The notes under the pieces were generated by a model. It did not search any database and had not been told where the DNA came from. It saw nothing but the letters and a program-made list of their open reading frames with translations. Positions 47,048 through 55,355 of a DNA stretch of 64,000 nucleotides are shown piece by piece (position 1 is the first letter of the stretch; each line of letters opens with the position of its first letter). A program made the translations under genes and the position numbers. The DNA is from Solirubrobacter deserti (GTDB taxonomy: Bacteria; Actinomycetota; Thermoleophilia; Solirubrobacterales; Solirubrobacteraceae), in contig NZ_QPKJ02000002.1 in assembly GCF_003344625.1 (NCBI RefSeq), forward strand, positions 496,001 to 560,000. Reading direction: 5' to 3'.

Positions 47048-48943
47048 TTACGAGTTCTGCTTCTCGGCGGCGCCGCTCTCGGCGCCGTTGCCGTTGCCGG
47101 CGTCCTCGGACTCGGCCGGCGCGTTGTTGGACACGGCGTCCTGGAGCGCTTCCAGGCCGATGATGCGGACGCGCGAGCTGAAGCCACCGTCGCGGCCGTG
47201 CTGCTCGATGTCACCGCGGCCCGCGCCGCCGTAGCCGCCGCGATCGCGACCGCCGCGGCCGCCACCGTAGCCGCCGCCACGGCCGCCGCCGTAGCCGCCG
47301 CCGCCCTGACCGCGACCGCCGCCGCGGCCACCCTGGCCGCCGCCACCGCCGCGGCCACGGCCGCCGCGATCGAACGCGGGACGCGGGTTGACGATCGCCT
47401 TCACGTCACGGACCGGGGTCGCGGCGAGGCGCACCCAGGCGGTGAACGTCGGGTCGCCGGGCTTGACGCCCTGGGCCTGCTCGGCGCACACCGAGGACCA
47501 CTTCATCGTCTCGCCGTCGTCGCGGCGCTTGGGCTGCAGGGCCTCAAGCACGGCCTCGGGGCCGCCGACGCGCTCGATCGCGGCCGCGAGGCGCGCCTGC
47601 GCCCGCGCGGAGCGGGTCGGCGACGTCGCGGGCGCCTGCGGCGCCTGCTGCTGCTGCGGAGCGGCCTGCTCCTCGCCGCCCTCGGCGACCGGCTGCTCCT
47701 CGCCCTCGGCGACCGGCGCCGTCTCGCCCTCGGCGGGCTCCGGCTCGTCCGACGGCGGCTCCAGCCCGGCCTCCAGCGCGGCCTGCTCGGCCTTGCGCAG
47801 CTCGGTGAGCTTGGCGAAGAACGTGCGGCGGTGGCGCTCGGCGGCCGTCAGGCGGCGACGGCGCGGGCGCTCGGGGCGATCGCCACGGCCCTGGCCCTGG
47901 CCGCCCTGACGCGGGGGACGGTCGCCGCGCGGGGCGCCCTGCGGCGCGCCCTGGCCGGCGGGAGCCGAGGCGGCGGTGCCGGTGTCGGCGGTCGTCTCGG
48001 CCGTGGGCGCGGCGTCGCCGGCCGGGGTGGAGCCCGCGGCGTCGGCGACGGCGGAGGCGAGCTGGTCGCCGCCCGGGGCGGTCGCGCTCTCGGTCTCCGC
48101 GGGCGCGGAGGCGGAGGCGTCGGCGGCCGGGCCCGTGGCGGCGGCGCCACCGGCGGGCGCGGAGTCCTCGGCGGCGGGCGCCGTGGCGTTGCCGGCGGGG
48201 GCCGCAGCGTCGGCGGCCGGGGCGGCGTCGGCGGCGGGGGCCGAAGCGTCGGCGCCCGGGGCGGCGTCGGCGGCCGGGGCGGCGTCGGCGGCGGGGGCCG
48301 CAGCGTCGGCGGCCGGGGCGGCGTCGGCGGCGGGGGCCGCAGCGTCGGCGGCCGGAGTGGTGTCGCCGGCGGGCGCCGAAGCGGCGGTGCCCGTGTCGGC
48401 GGTCGTCTCCGCCGGGGTCGAAGTGTCGGCGGCCGGCGTCTCCGCGACGGCCTCGGCGGCCGGCGCGGTCGTCTCGGACGTGGACGCGGGCGTGTCCGCG
48501 GCGACCTCGCCGGCGTCGCTCGCCGCGTCGCCGGCGGCGACCGGGGCGTCCGCGGCCGGGGCCTCGACGGGGGCGTCGGAGGCGGCGTCGCCGGCCGGGG
48601 CGGGCTCGGACGAGGCGGCCGGGGTCGGAGCGTCCTCGCTCACGGGGTTCGGGATGTCGAGCGCGGTCGGCTCGTCCGACGACGCCGGGGCGGCGGGACC
48701 GGTCGCGTCCGTGCCGGCGACGGGCTGGGAGGCAGGAGCCTCCTCGTCGGCGGACGTCGCGGCGGGGGTGACGGCGGGGGAGGGCTCGTCAAGGGCAGGC
48801 GCGTCGGCGGCGACGGCGGCTTCCGCCGTGGCCTCCTCGGGCGTCACGGCGGGGGTCGGATCGCCGTTCCCCTCTGAGGCCGCGGGCGCGGGCGTCGTGG
48901 CGGTCTCGGGCGTCTGATCCTCGGGGGAGGGCGTCTCGGTCAT
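47048..48943 (-). CDS. Low-complexity Ala/Pro-rich protein with RGG box
   Basis: This 631-residue protein was not recognised. Residues 1 to about 325 are Ala/Pro/Asp/Glu/Thr-rich with degenerate AAPAADAAPAADA repeats. A basic Arg/Gly/Gln segment follows (RGDRPPRQGGQGQGRGDRPE, then RPRRRRLTAAERHRR). About 440-523 look folded and helical (RLAAAIERVGGPEAVLEALQ, then MKWSSVCAEQAQGVKPGDPT and FTAWVRLAA). Residues 524-580 are an RGG/GGYGG-rich box like those of RNA-binding proteins. A short acidic tail ends it. ATG 48943 has AGAGG upstream; the frame is open further but without a better start. RNA binding or condensate formation is inference from composition. Confidence 0.75.
   Translation of the reverse strand: MTETPSPEDQTPETATTPAPAASEGNGDPTPAVTPEEATAEAAVAADAPALDEPSPAVTPAATSADEEAPASQPVAGTDATGPAAPASSDEPTALDIPNPVSEDAPTPAASSEPAPAGDAASDAPVEAPAADAPVAAGDAASDAGEVAADTPASTSETTAPAAEAVAETPAADTSTPAETTADTGTAASAPAGDTTPAADAAAPAADAAPAADAAAPAADAAPAADAAPGADASAPAADAAPAADAAAPAGNATAPAAEDSAPAGGAAATGPAADASASAPAETESATAPGGDQLASAVADAAGSTPAGDAAPTAETTADTGTAASAPAGQGAPQGAPRGDRPPRQGGQGQGRGDRPERPRRRRLTAAERHRRTFFAKLTELRKAEQAALEAGLEPPSDEPEPAEGETAPVAEGEEQPVAEGGEEQAAPQQQQAPQAPATSPTRSARAQARLAAAIERVGGPEAVLEALQPKRRDDGETMKWSSVCAEQAQGVKPGDPTFTAWVRLAATPVRDVKAIVNPRPAFDRGGRGRGGGGGQGGRGGGRGQGGGGYGGGRGGGYGGGRGGRDRGGYGGAGRGDIEQHGRDGGFSSRVRIIGLEALQDAVSNNAPAESEDAGNGNGAESGAAEKQNS
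47203..47374 (-). repeat. RGG/GGYGG repeat tract
   Basis: This is the coding repeat for the Gly/Arg-rich box of the 47048-48943 gene: units such as RGGGYGGGRGG and QGGRGGGRGQG, about 57 residues in all. On the plus strand it appears as alternating CCGCC and GTAGCCGCC blocks. Confidence 0.8.
48201..48380 (-). repeat. 39-bp Ala/Pro/Asp coding repeats
   Basis: On the plus strand GCCG(C/A)AGCGT recurs at 48201, 48240, 48297 and 48336, that is at 39, 57 (39+18) and 39 bp. The units encode 13-residue AADAAPAADAAAP-type repeats in the N-terminal half of the RGG-box protein. One copy has a 6-residue insertion, showing in-frame repeat expansion. Confidence 0.75.
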
Positions 48944-49119
48944 GTGATGGACCTCTGGCTGCTGGTGGGGCGCGCCGCGATTCGCATAAAAGGAGAGTTG
49001 CGCGCAGAGCAAGGCGACCGGGCGCGGCAAAGCGCCGGGAAGCCGCGTCGCCAGCATAGCGGTCCCAAGGCGCCAGTTCGGCACTCGTTGACGCCCGGGT
49101 GACTACTAGTGTTCACACC

Positions 49120-51717
49120 ATGGCCGGCAGCAACGGAGACACCCAGCGCGAGCTCTTCCTGATCGACGGGAACAGCCTCGCGTACCGCGCGTTCTTCGCG
49201 CTGCCGGAGTCGATCGCGACCTCCGACGGACGCCCGACGAACGCCATTTTCGGCTTCGCGTCGATGCTCGTGAAGATCCTCACCGACTACGGCCAGGTGC
49301 CGACGGTCGTCGTGTGGGACGCGGGCATGTCCGGCCGCAAGGAGATCAGCGCCGACTACAAGGCCCAGCGCAGCAAGAAGCCCGACCTCCTGAGCCTTCA
49401 GTGGCCGCACCTCCGTCCTCTCGTCGAGGCCTTCGGCTACCGGAACGTCTCGGTCGAGGGCTACGAGGCCGACGACGTGATCGCCGCGCTGACCGAGCAG
49501 GCCAAGGAGCGCGGCGTGCCCGTGATGGTCGTCACCGGCGACCGCGACGCGTACCAGCTCGTTGACGACGGCGTGCGCATCATGAGCACGAGCCGCGGCG
49601 TGACCGACACCAAGGTCTACGACCGCGAGGCCGTGATCGAGCGCTACGGGATCGCGCCCGAGCTGATCCCCGACTTCATCGGCCTCAAGGGCGACACCTC
49701 CGACAACATCCCGGGCGTCCCCGGCATCGGCGACAAGACCGCCGCGGACCTGCTGCAGAAGTTCGGCGACCTCGAGGGCGTGCTGTCGAGCATCGACCAG
49801 ATCACGGGCGCCAAGCGCAAGCAGAACCTGATCGAGCACGCCGACAACGCGCGCATGAGCAAGCTGCTGGCGACCATGGTCCGCGACGTACCCGTGGACA
49901 TCGACCTCGAGGCCGAGTTCACGCGCGAGCCCGACCGCGCGAACCTGCGCGCCGTCTTCCGCGACTGGGAGCTGCGCGACCCGCTGCGCCGCCTCGAGGA
50001 GGCGCTCGAAGCCGCTGAGCTCGAAGCGATCCCGCGTCCTGAGGACGTCGAGAAGATCCAGGTCAAGACCGGCCCGGCGCGCAACCCGTCCGACATCACC
50101 CGCCTCAAGGGCGAGTACCTGGCGGTCGCGCTGCAGCCGCCCGAGATCCCCGAGGGCGAGCTGCTCCCGCGCGAGCCCAGGTGGCGCTTCGCGGCCTACG
50201 CGGGCGGCAACATCGCCCTCTCGGGCGAGGTCGACGACCCGAAGGTGCTCGTCGAGGCCGTCGGGGACCGCGCCGTGATCGCCCACGACGCCAAGGCGCT
50301 CACCGAGATCCCGCGCAACCTCGTCTTCGACACCGCGATCGCGGGCTACCTGCTGGACCCGGCCCGCCGCGGCTACCCGCTCGACGAGCTGGCCGAGGAG
50401 CGCGCGATCGCGGCCGAAGCCGGCGACGAGCTCGCCACCACCGCGGTCCTCATCCACGAGCTCGCGAACCGCCAGCGCCCGCAGATCGTCGAGCGCGGCC
50501 TGCAGGAGCTGCTGGACACGGTCGAGCTCCCGCTCGTCAAGGTCCTGCGCGAGACCGAGAAGGCCGGCATCAAGCTCGACACCAAGCAGTTGGAGATCGT
50601 CGCCACGCGCATCAAGGCGGAGGTGGCCGAGCTCGAGCGCGAGATCTGGGAGCTCGCGGGCGAGGAGTTCATCCTCGGCTCGCCGCAGCAGCTGCAGCAG
50701 ATCCTGTTCGAGAAGCTCGGCCTGTCGCGCAAGCGCCGCGGCAAGACCGGCTACAGCACCGACAACCGCGTGCTGGAGGCGATCAAGGACGAGCACGAGA
50801 TCGTCCCGAAGATCATCAAGTACCGCGAGCTGTCCAAGCTCGCGCAGACCTACCTGGACGCGCTCCCGAACTGGATCGGCGAGGACGGCCGCCTGCACAC
50901 GACGTTCGAGCAGACGACCGCCGCCACCGGGCGCCTGTCGAGCATCAACCCGAACCTGCAGAACATCCCGATCCGCACGGAGACCGGCCGCGAGATCCGC
51001 GCCTGCTTCATCCCGGAGCCCGGCAACGTGCTGCTCAGCGCCGACTACAGCCAGGTCGAGCTGCGCGTGCTCGCCCAGATCGCCAACGAGCAGGTGCTGC
51101 GCGACATCTTCCTGCGCGGCGAGGACGTCCACACCGAGACCGCCAGCGCCGTCTTCGAGCTGCCCGCCGAACAGCTGGACGTCGGCATGCGCTCCAAGGC
51201 CAAGATGGTCAACTACGGGATCGTGTACGGCCTCTCCGCCTACGGCCTGGCCGACCGCCTCAAGATCCCGCAGGAGGAGGCGCAGGAGTTCATCGACCGC
51301 TACCTGGAGCGCTTCCCGGCGGTGGCGCAGTTCATGAAGGACGCGGTCGAGCAGGCGTCCGAGCACGGCTACGTCAGCACGCTGATCGGCCGCCGCCGCC
51401 AGATCCCGGAGCTGCGCGCCCGCAACTGGCAGGTCCGCAAGCTCGGCGAGCGGCTCGCGGTCAACACCGTCATCCAGGGCACCGCCGCGGACATCATCAA
51501 GATCGCCATGGTGCGCTGCTACGACGCGCTCGAGGCTGCGGGCCTGAAGACCCGCTGCATCCTGCAGATCCACGACGAGCTCCTGTTCGAGGGCCCGCCG
51601 GACGAGATGGAGCAGGCGACGGCTATCGTGACGCGCGAAATGGTCGGCGCGATCGAGATGGATCCACCGCTCGAGGTGGACGCGGGCGTCGGCGAGAACT
51701 GGCTGAAGGCAAAGTGA
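49120..51717 (+). CDS. polA: DNA polymerase I
   Basis: This 865-residue family A polymerase acts in repair and Okazaki-fragment processing. The N-terminal 5' nuclease domain has LIDGNSLAYRAFFALP, GYEADDVIAAL and VTGDRDAYQLVD. The central 3'-5' exonuclease-like domain lacks the DxE metal motif, so proofreading is probably absent. The polymerase domain has motif A LLSADYSQVELRVLA, motif B RSKAKMVNYGIVYGLS and motif C LQIHDELLFE. ATG 49120 is favoured over GTG 49099; TACTAG at 49104-49109 could be a -10 element giving a very short leader. It overlaps the next gene by 4 nt. Confidence 0.96.
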   Translation: MAGSNGDTQRELFLIDGNSLAYRAFFALPESIATSDGRPTNAIFGFASMLVKILTDYGQVPTVVVWDAGMSGRKEISADYKAQRSKKPDLLSLQWPHLRPLVEAFGYRNVSVEGYEADDVIAALTEQAKERGVPVMVVTGDRDAYQLVDDGVRIMSTSRGVTDTKVYDREAVIERYGIAPELIPDFIGLKGDTSDNIPGVPGIGDKTAADLLQKFGDLEGVLSSIDQITGAKRKQNLIEHADNARMSKLLATMVRDVPVDIDLEAEFTREPDRANLRAVFRDWELRDPLRRLEEALEAAELEAIPRPEDVEKIQVKTGPARNPSDITRLKGEYLAVALQPPEIPEGELLPREPRWRFAAYAGGNIALSGEVDDPKVLVEAVGDRAVIAHDAKALTEIPRNLVFDTAIAGYLLDPARRGYPLDELAEERAIAAEAGDELATTAVLIHELANRQRPQIVERGLQELLDTVELPLVKVLRETEKAGIKLDTKQLEIVATRIKAEVAELEREIWELAGEEFILGSPQQLQQILFEKLGLSRKRRGKTGYSTDNRVLEAIKDEHEIVPKIIKYRELSKLAQTYLDALPNWIGEDGRLHTTFEQTTAATGRLSSINPNLQNIPIRTETGREIRACFIPEPGNVLLSADYSQVELRVLAQIANEQVLRDIFLRGEDVHTETASAVFELPAEQLDVGMRSKAKMVNYGIVYGLSAYGLADRLKIPQEEAQEFIDRYLERFPAVAQFMKDAVEQASEHGYVSTLIGRRRQIPELRARNWQVRKLGERLAVNTVIQGTAADIIKIAMVRCYDALEAAGLKTRCILQIHDELLFEGPPDEMEQATAIVTREMVGAIEMDPPLEVDAGVGENWLKAK

Positions 51718-52259
51718 AGCGACTCATCCTCCTGGCCGCGCTGGCGCTCGCCGGCTGCGGCGGCAATGACGATCCCGAGCCCAAGGCGGCCGCGACGCCC
51801 ACCGCCACGGCGACGGCCACCGCGACCCCGACCGCCACGGCCACGGCCACGCCCGCCGAGGAGCCCGCGATCGCCGAGGGCGAGTGCGAGGAGACCAAGT
51901 ACAAGCCGGGCGACGACGAGGGCGGGACGGCCCACCCGGCGGCGAACTTCTTCGAGCCTGGGGCGGACAACCTGCCGTCCCAGGCCGACCTGGACCACCT
52001 TCTGGTCGCGGACAACGCGGTCGTGATCCTGTACGACGACGACCTCGAGCGCGAGCACATCGACGCGATGTCCTCGTGGTGGTCCACCGAGGTCACCGAG
52101 CGCACGCCCGTCGTCGTGCCCGACGACGCGCCGGACGCGCTCCCCGTGCGCGCGCGAATCGCGACCGTCGAGCTGCGCTGCAACGGCTTCGACCTCGACC
52201 GGCTGACGAAGTTCGCCAACCGGACGGACATCGAGCCGGTCAGCGGCGGCCACGGCTGA
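51714..52259 (+). CDS. Lipoprotein, DUF3105-like
   Basis: This 181-residue predicted lipoprotein has signal MKRLILLAALALAGC-type (read V at the GTG start) with lipobox LAGC. A low-complexity linker of TPTATATATATPTATATAT type follows, then a C-terminal domain in which DHLLVADNAVVILYDDDLER resembles the ALEHGAVxxxYDPDL core of DUF3105 proteins. The linker is very like that of the receptor kinase encoded at 60549. Function is unknown. The GTG overlaps the polA stop as GTGA. Confidence 0.7.
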   Translation: MKRLILLAALALAGCGGNDDPEPKAAATPTATATATATPTATATATPAEEPAIAEGECEETKYKPGDDEGGTAHPAANFFEPGADNLPSQADLDHLLVADNAVVILYDDDLEREHIDAMSSWWSTEVTERTPVVVPDDAPDALPVRARIATVELRCNGFDLDRLTKFANRTDIEPVSGGHG

Positions 52260-52296
52260 GTAGTCTCCCGGCCTCAAGGCCAGGAGGAGTGCCCAC

Positions 52297-53034
52297 ATGA
52301 AGCTCGAGAACGATTTCACCGTCCCCGCCTCGATCGACGAGGCCTGGGCGTTCCTACTCGACGTGCCGCGCGTCGCGCCCTGCCTGCCCGGCGCCACGGT
52401 CGATCCCGAGACCGACGACGACGGCGCCTACAAGGGCACGATGAAGATCAAGATCGGCCCGATCACCGCGCAGTACAAGGGCACGGTCAAGATCCAGGAC
52501 GCCGACGAGGCCAACCACACGGTGGCGATGCGCGCGCAGGCCAAGGACGCGCGCGGCCAGGGCAGCGCTTCGGCCACGATCACCTCGTCCATGGAGGAGA
52601 CGGCCGAAGGCACGAAGGTGTCGGTGGTCACCGACATGCGCGTCACCGGCCCGGCCGCGCAGTTCGGCCGCGGCGTGATGCAGGACGTCTCCGCGAAGCT
52701 CATGCAGCGCTTCGCCGACTGCCTGGCCGAGCAGCTCAGCGGCGGGACGGCCGAGTCGGAGGCGGAGGCCGTCGAGGAGAAGCCGACGGATACGCCCAAG
52801 ACCGAGGATGCCGGCGTGCCCAGCGCGTCGAGCGGCTTGTCCAGCGCCGAGACCGAGTCCAAGGTCCCGGACGCGTCCTCCGGCACGCCCACGTCCACGA
52901 CGCCTCCGCCGCGTCAGGCCGAGGACGTCCTGGACCTGGGGGAGGCCGCCGGCGGGGCGGTCCTCAAGCGCGCGCTCCCGGTGGTCGGCGCGGCGGTCGC
53001 GCTGCTCGTCCTCCTGCGCCTCATCCGCCGCTAG
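52297..53034 (+). CDS. CoxG-like SRPBCC protein with C-terminal membrane anchor
   Basis: This 245-residue protein begins with a CoxG/SRPBCC lipid-binding-type domain: MKLENDFTVPASIDEAWAFL, then DVPRVAPCLPGATV and GRGVMQDVSAKLMQRFADCL. A disordered Ser/Thr/Pro-rich linker (about residues 150-215) and a terminal helix (VVGAAVALLVLLRLIRR) follow. CoxG helps carbon-monoxide dehydrogenase mature and sit at the membrane in oligotrophs. No coxMSL genes are present here, so the partner is unknown. An AGGAGGAG motif 10-12 nt upstream supports the ATG at 52297. Confidence 0.85.
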   Translation: MKLENDFTVPASIDEAWAFLLDVPRVAPCLPGATVDPETDDDGAYKGTMKIKIGPITAQYKGTVKIQDADEANHTVAMRAQAKDARGQGSASATITSSMEETAEGTKVSVVTDMRVTGPAAQFGRGVMQDVSAKLMQRFADCLAEQLSGGTAESEAEAVEEKPTDTPKTEDAGVPSASSGLSSAETESKVPDASSGTPTSTTPPPRQAEDVLDLGEAAGGAVLKRALPVVGAAVALLVLLRLIRR

Positions 53035-53871
53035 GTGAATCCCGAGCTCCAGCGCATCCTCGACGCGTTCCCGCAGGACGGCCCGCCCGCGCACGAGGTC
53101 CCGATCGAGCAGGCGCGCACCGCGCACCTGACCGAGACCGAGGTGCTGGCGGGGGAGGGCGTCCCCGTCGATCACGTCCGCGACGACGAGATCGCGGGCG
53201 TGCCCGTGCGCGTGTACGAGCCGGACGGGTGGCGCGGCACGGTCGCCTACCTGCACGGCGGCGGCTGGGTGATGGGGAGCCGCGACAGCGTCGACGCCGT
53301 CTGCCGCGCGCTCGCGGTGGACGCGGGCGCGCGCGTGGTGAGCGTCGACTACCGGCTCGCGCCCGAGCACCCGTTCCCGGCCGGGCTGCACGACGCGCTC
53401 AACGTCGTGAAGGCGCTCGACGGTCCGGTGGCGGTCGCGGGCGACAGCGCGGGCGGCAACCTGGCCGCGGTGGTCGCGCTGAAGGTGCCGGTGCGGCTGC
53501 AGCTGCTGATCTATCCGGTCACCGACGCAGCCCTGAACACGCCGTCTTACAGCGAGTTCGACGGCGACTACGGTCTCACGGCCGCCTCCATGCGCCGCTT
53601 CTGGAACCTCTACCTGGACGGTGCCTCCGGCCTGGACCCCGACGTCTCGCCGCTGCGCGCGGACCTGTCCGGGGCGCCGCCCGCGTACGTCATCACCGCC
53701 AGCCACGACGTCCTGCGCGACGAGGGCGAGGCCTACGCGGCCAAGCTCCCGCAAGCGGACCTGCGCCGCGTCGAGGGCTCGGTGCACGGCTTCTGGCGCT
53801 GGCAGACGACGGAGATCGCGCGCGCCACGGTCCGCGACGCCGCGCGCGCCGTCCGCCAGGCACTAGATTGA
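53035..53871 (+). CDS. HSL-family alpha/beta-hydrolase (esterase)
   Basis: This 278-residue carboxylesterase-like enzyme has the oxyanion motif HGGGWVMGS near residues 74-82, the nucleophile in GDSAGGNLAA near 135-144, the acid in ASHDVLRDEGE and the catalytic His in SVHGFWRW. SVDYRLAPEHPFPAG is a hormone-sensitive-lipase-family hallmark. It is cytoplasmic by lack of a signal peptide. Its GTG directly follows the stop of the CoxG-like gene. Substrate is probably a short-chain ester; nothing specific can be said. Confidence 0.92.
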   Translation: MNPELQRILDAFPQDGPPAHEVPIEQARTAHLTETEVLAGEGVPVDHVRDDEIAGVPVRVYEPDGWRGTVAYLHGGGWVMGSRDSVDAVCRALAVDAGARVVSVDYRLAPEHPFPAGLHDALNVVKALDGPVAVAGDSAGGNLAAVVALKVPVRLQLLIYPVTDAALNTPSYSEFDGDYGLTAASMRRFWNLYLDGASGLDPDVSPLRADLSGAPPAYVITASHDVLRDEGEAYAAKLPQADLRRVEGSVHGFWRWQTTEIARATVRDAARAVRQALD

Positions 53872-53878
53872 CGCGCCG

Positions 53879-55111
53879 ATGAGCTTCTGGCACCCGTTCG
53901 CGGACATGGCCGCCGTCTCGAAGAGCGAACTGCTGATCGAGCGCGGCGAAGGCGTCTGGGTCTTCGACTCCGACGAGAACCGCTATCTCGACGCGACCGC
54001 GTCGCTCTGGTACGCCAACATCGGCCACGCGCGCGCCGAGGTCGCGGACGCCGTCGCGGCCCAGCTGCGCACGCTCGAGGCCTACCACACGTTCGGCGAC
54101 TTCTCGAACCGCCCCGCCAACGAGGTCTGCGAGCGGCTGGCGGCGCTCGCCCCGGTGGACGACGCGCGCGTGTTCCTCACCAGCGGCGGCGGCGACTCGA
54201 TCGAGGTCGCGGCCAAGCTCGCCCGGCGCCACTTCATCAACCAGGGCCAGCCCGAACGCGTGCACCTGATCAGCCGCACGCACGGCTACCACGGCACGCA
54301 CGGCTTCGGCACGACGCTCGGCGGCATCGAGCCCAACGTGACCAACTGGGGGCCGCTGATCCCGCAGGCCTCCGTGGTGCCCTACGACTCGCTGCAGGCG
54401 CTGGAGGCCGAGGTCCTGCGCGTCGGCCCCGACAAGGTCGCCGCGTTCTTCTGCGAGCCCGTGATCGGCGCCGGCGGCGTCCGCCTGCCGCCCGAGGGCT
54501 ACATCCAGGGCGTCGCGGACCTGTGCGCCGAGCACGGCATCCTGCTCGTGATCGACAGCGTCATCTGCGCCTTCGGGCGGCTCGGCACCTGGTTCGGCGT
54601 CGAGCGCTGGCCGGACGTGCGGCCCGACATGATCACGTTCGCCAAGGGCGTCACCAGCGGCTACATCCCGCTCGGTGGCGTCGTCGCGAGCGGCAAGATC
54701 GCCGAGCCCTACTACAACGGCGAGGCGCCGATGTTCCGCCACGGCGCCACCTACGCGGGCCATCCCGCCGCGTGCGCCGCGGCGCTGGCCGTGCTCGACA
54801 TCTATGAGGGCGAAGGGCTGATCGAGCGCGGGCGCGAGCTCGAGGGTCCGCTCGCTGACGGCGTCAACTCCCTGGCCGACCATCCCGCGGTGGCCGAGGT
54901 CCGCGCCGGGCTGGGCTTCCTGGCCGCGCTCGGGCTGAATCCGGACGCGGACGCCGCCGCTCCGGCGCGTTTGGTCGCGGGCGCCCGCGAGAAGGGTGTC
55001 CTCGTGCGTGCCGTGATCGGCGGCGTGGCCATGTCGCCGCCGCTGATCGCCGACCAGGAGCACATCTACCTATTGGTCGAGGGTCTGCGCGCCGGACTCG
55101 ACAGGGTCTAA
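53879..55111 (+). CDS. Class III PLP-dependent aminotransferase
   Basis: This 410-residue omega-type aminotransferase has a glycine loop FLTSGGGDSIEVAAKLARRH, ISRTHGYHGTHGFGTTLGG, and the cofactor Asp in LLVIDSVICAFGRLG, where most relatives read DEV and this one DSV. The PLP lysine is in TFAKGVTSGYIPLGG (near residue 257), and HGATYAGHPAACAAAL follows. Substrates of this class include beta-alanine, gamma-aminobutyrate, diamines and amino-acid pyruvate pairs; the sequence does not decide. It starts 7 nt after the esterase gene. Confidence 0.9.
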   Translation: MSFWHPFADMAAVSKSELLIERGEGVWVFDSDENRYLDATASLWYANIGHARAEVADAVAAQLRTLEAYHTFGDFSNRPANEVCERLAALAPVDDARVFLTSGGGDSIEVAAKLARRHFINQGQPERVHLISRTHGYHGTHGFGTTLGGIEPNVTNWGPLIPQASVVPYDSLQALEAEVLRVGPDKVAAFFCEPVIGAGGVRLPPEGYIQGVADLCAEHGILLVIDSVICAFGRLGTWFGVERWPDVRPDMITFAKGVTSGYIPLGGVVASGKIAEPYYNGEAPMFRHGATYAGHPAACAAALAVLDIYEGEGLIERGRELEGPLADGVNSLADHPAVAEVRAGLGFLAALGLNPDADAAAPARLVAGAREKGVLVRAVIGGVAMSPPLIADQEHIYLLVEGLRAGLDRV

Positions 55112-55131
55112 TCCCTACCGGGGCGGTCGTG

Positions 55132-55150
55132 ATAAGTTAGGGCCACCTAA
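55132..55150 (+). promoter_or_regulatory. IdeR/DtxR iron-box-like operator 1
   Basis: ATAAGTTAGGGCCACCTAA matches the 19-bp DtxR/IdeR consensus TTAGGTTAGGCTAACCTAA at 14 positions, with 7/9 in the left and 6/9 in the right half. It ends on the A of the small ORF's ATG and overlaps the likely promoter, as a repressor site would. The regulator itself is not in the window. Confidence 0.5.
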
Positions 55151-55317
55151 TGGCCTGGACCGCCGAGACACCGAAAGAAGAACTCGAAGCGTTTCCGACT
55201 TGTGGGTTCCGCGCGCGCCGCTGGCTGCGTTTCGAGCGGGACCTGCTGGCCTGGCTCGAGACTCCCGAGGGGCGTTTTGCCGCTTGGGAGGCCGCTCGCG
55301 CCACCACGGCCGAGTAA
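55150..55317 (+). CDS. 55-residue tryptophan-rich protein, unknown
   Basis: This small ORF starts at ATG 55150 and encodes MAWTAETPKEELEAFPTCGF, then a basic/aromatic part RARRWLRFERDLLAWLETPE and GRFAAWEAARATTAE. It has five tryptophans, is probably helical and has no membrane segment. It starts at the end of one iron-box-like element and its stop lies inside the second. No ribosome-binding site is present, consistent with a leaderless message. Codon use is somewhat less GC-rich than in the neighbours. It was not recognised and could be spurious. Confidence 0.5.
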   Translation: MAWTAETPKEELEAFPTCGFRARRWLRFERDLLAWLETPEGRFAAWEAARATTAE

Positions 55318-55328
55318 GGGAAACCTAA
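55310..55328 (+). promoter_or_regulatory. IdeR/DtxR iron-box-like operator 2
   Basis: CCGAGTAAGGGAAACCTAA matches the degenerate IdeR consensus (W/S positions allowed) at about 13 of 19 positions, with a good right half (7/9). It lies 28 nt upstream of the ferritin-like gene's ATG, where the -35 region of a promoter with -10 TAGTGT (55343-55348) would fall. Confidence 0.45.
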
Positions 55329-55355
55329 CCCAGAACGGTGGGTAGTGTGTGGCTC

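Noticed and set aside
48201..48380. Regular repeats as CRISPR or an origin
   Set aside because: The 39-bp units are in frame and encode Ala/Pro/Asp repeats; there are no spacers or DnaA boxes.
46256..48877. An 873-codon plus-strand frame with Gly/Val/Arg repeats opposite the RGG-box gene
   Set aside because: It mirrors the repeats of the minus-strand gene. The minus strand has a ribosome-binding site, a folded-looking core and terminator hairpins.
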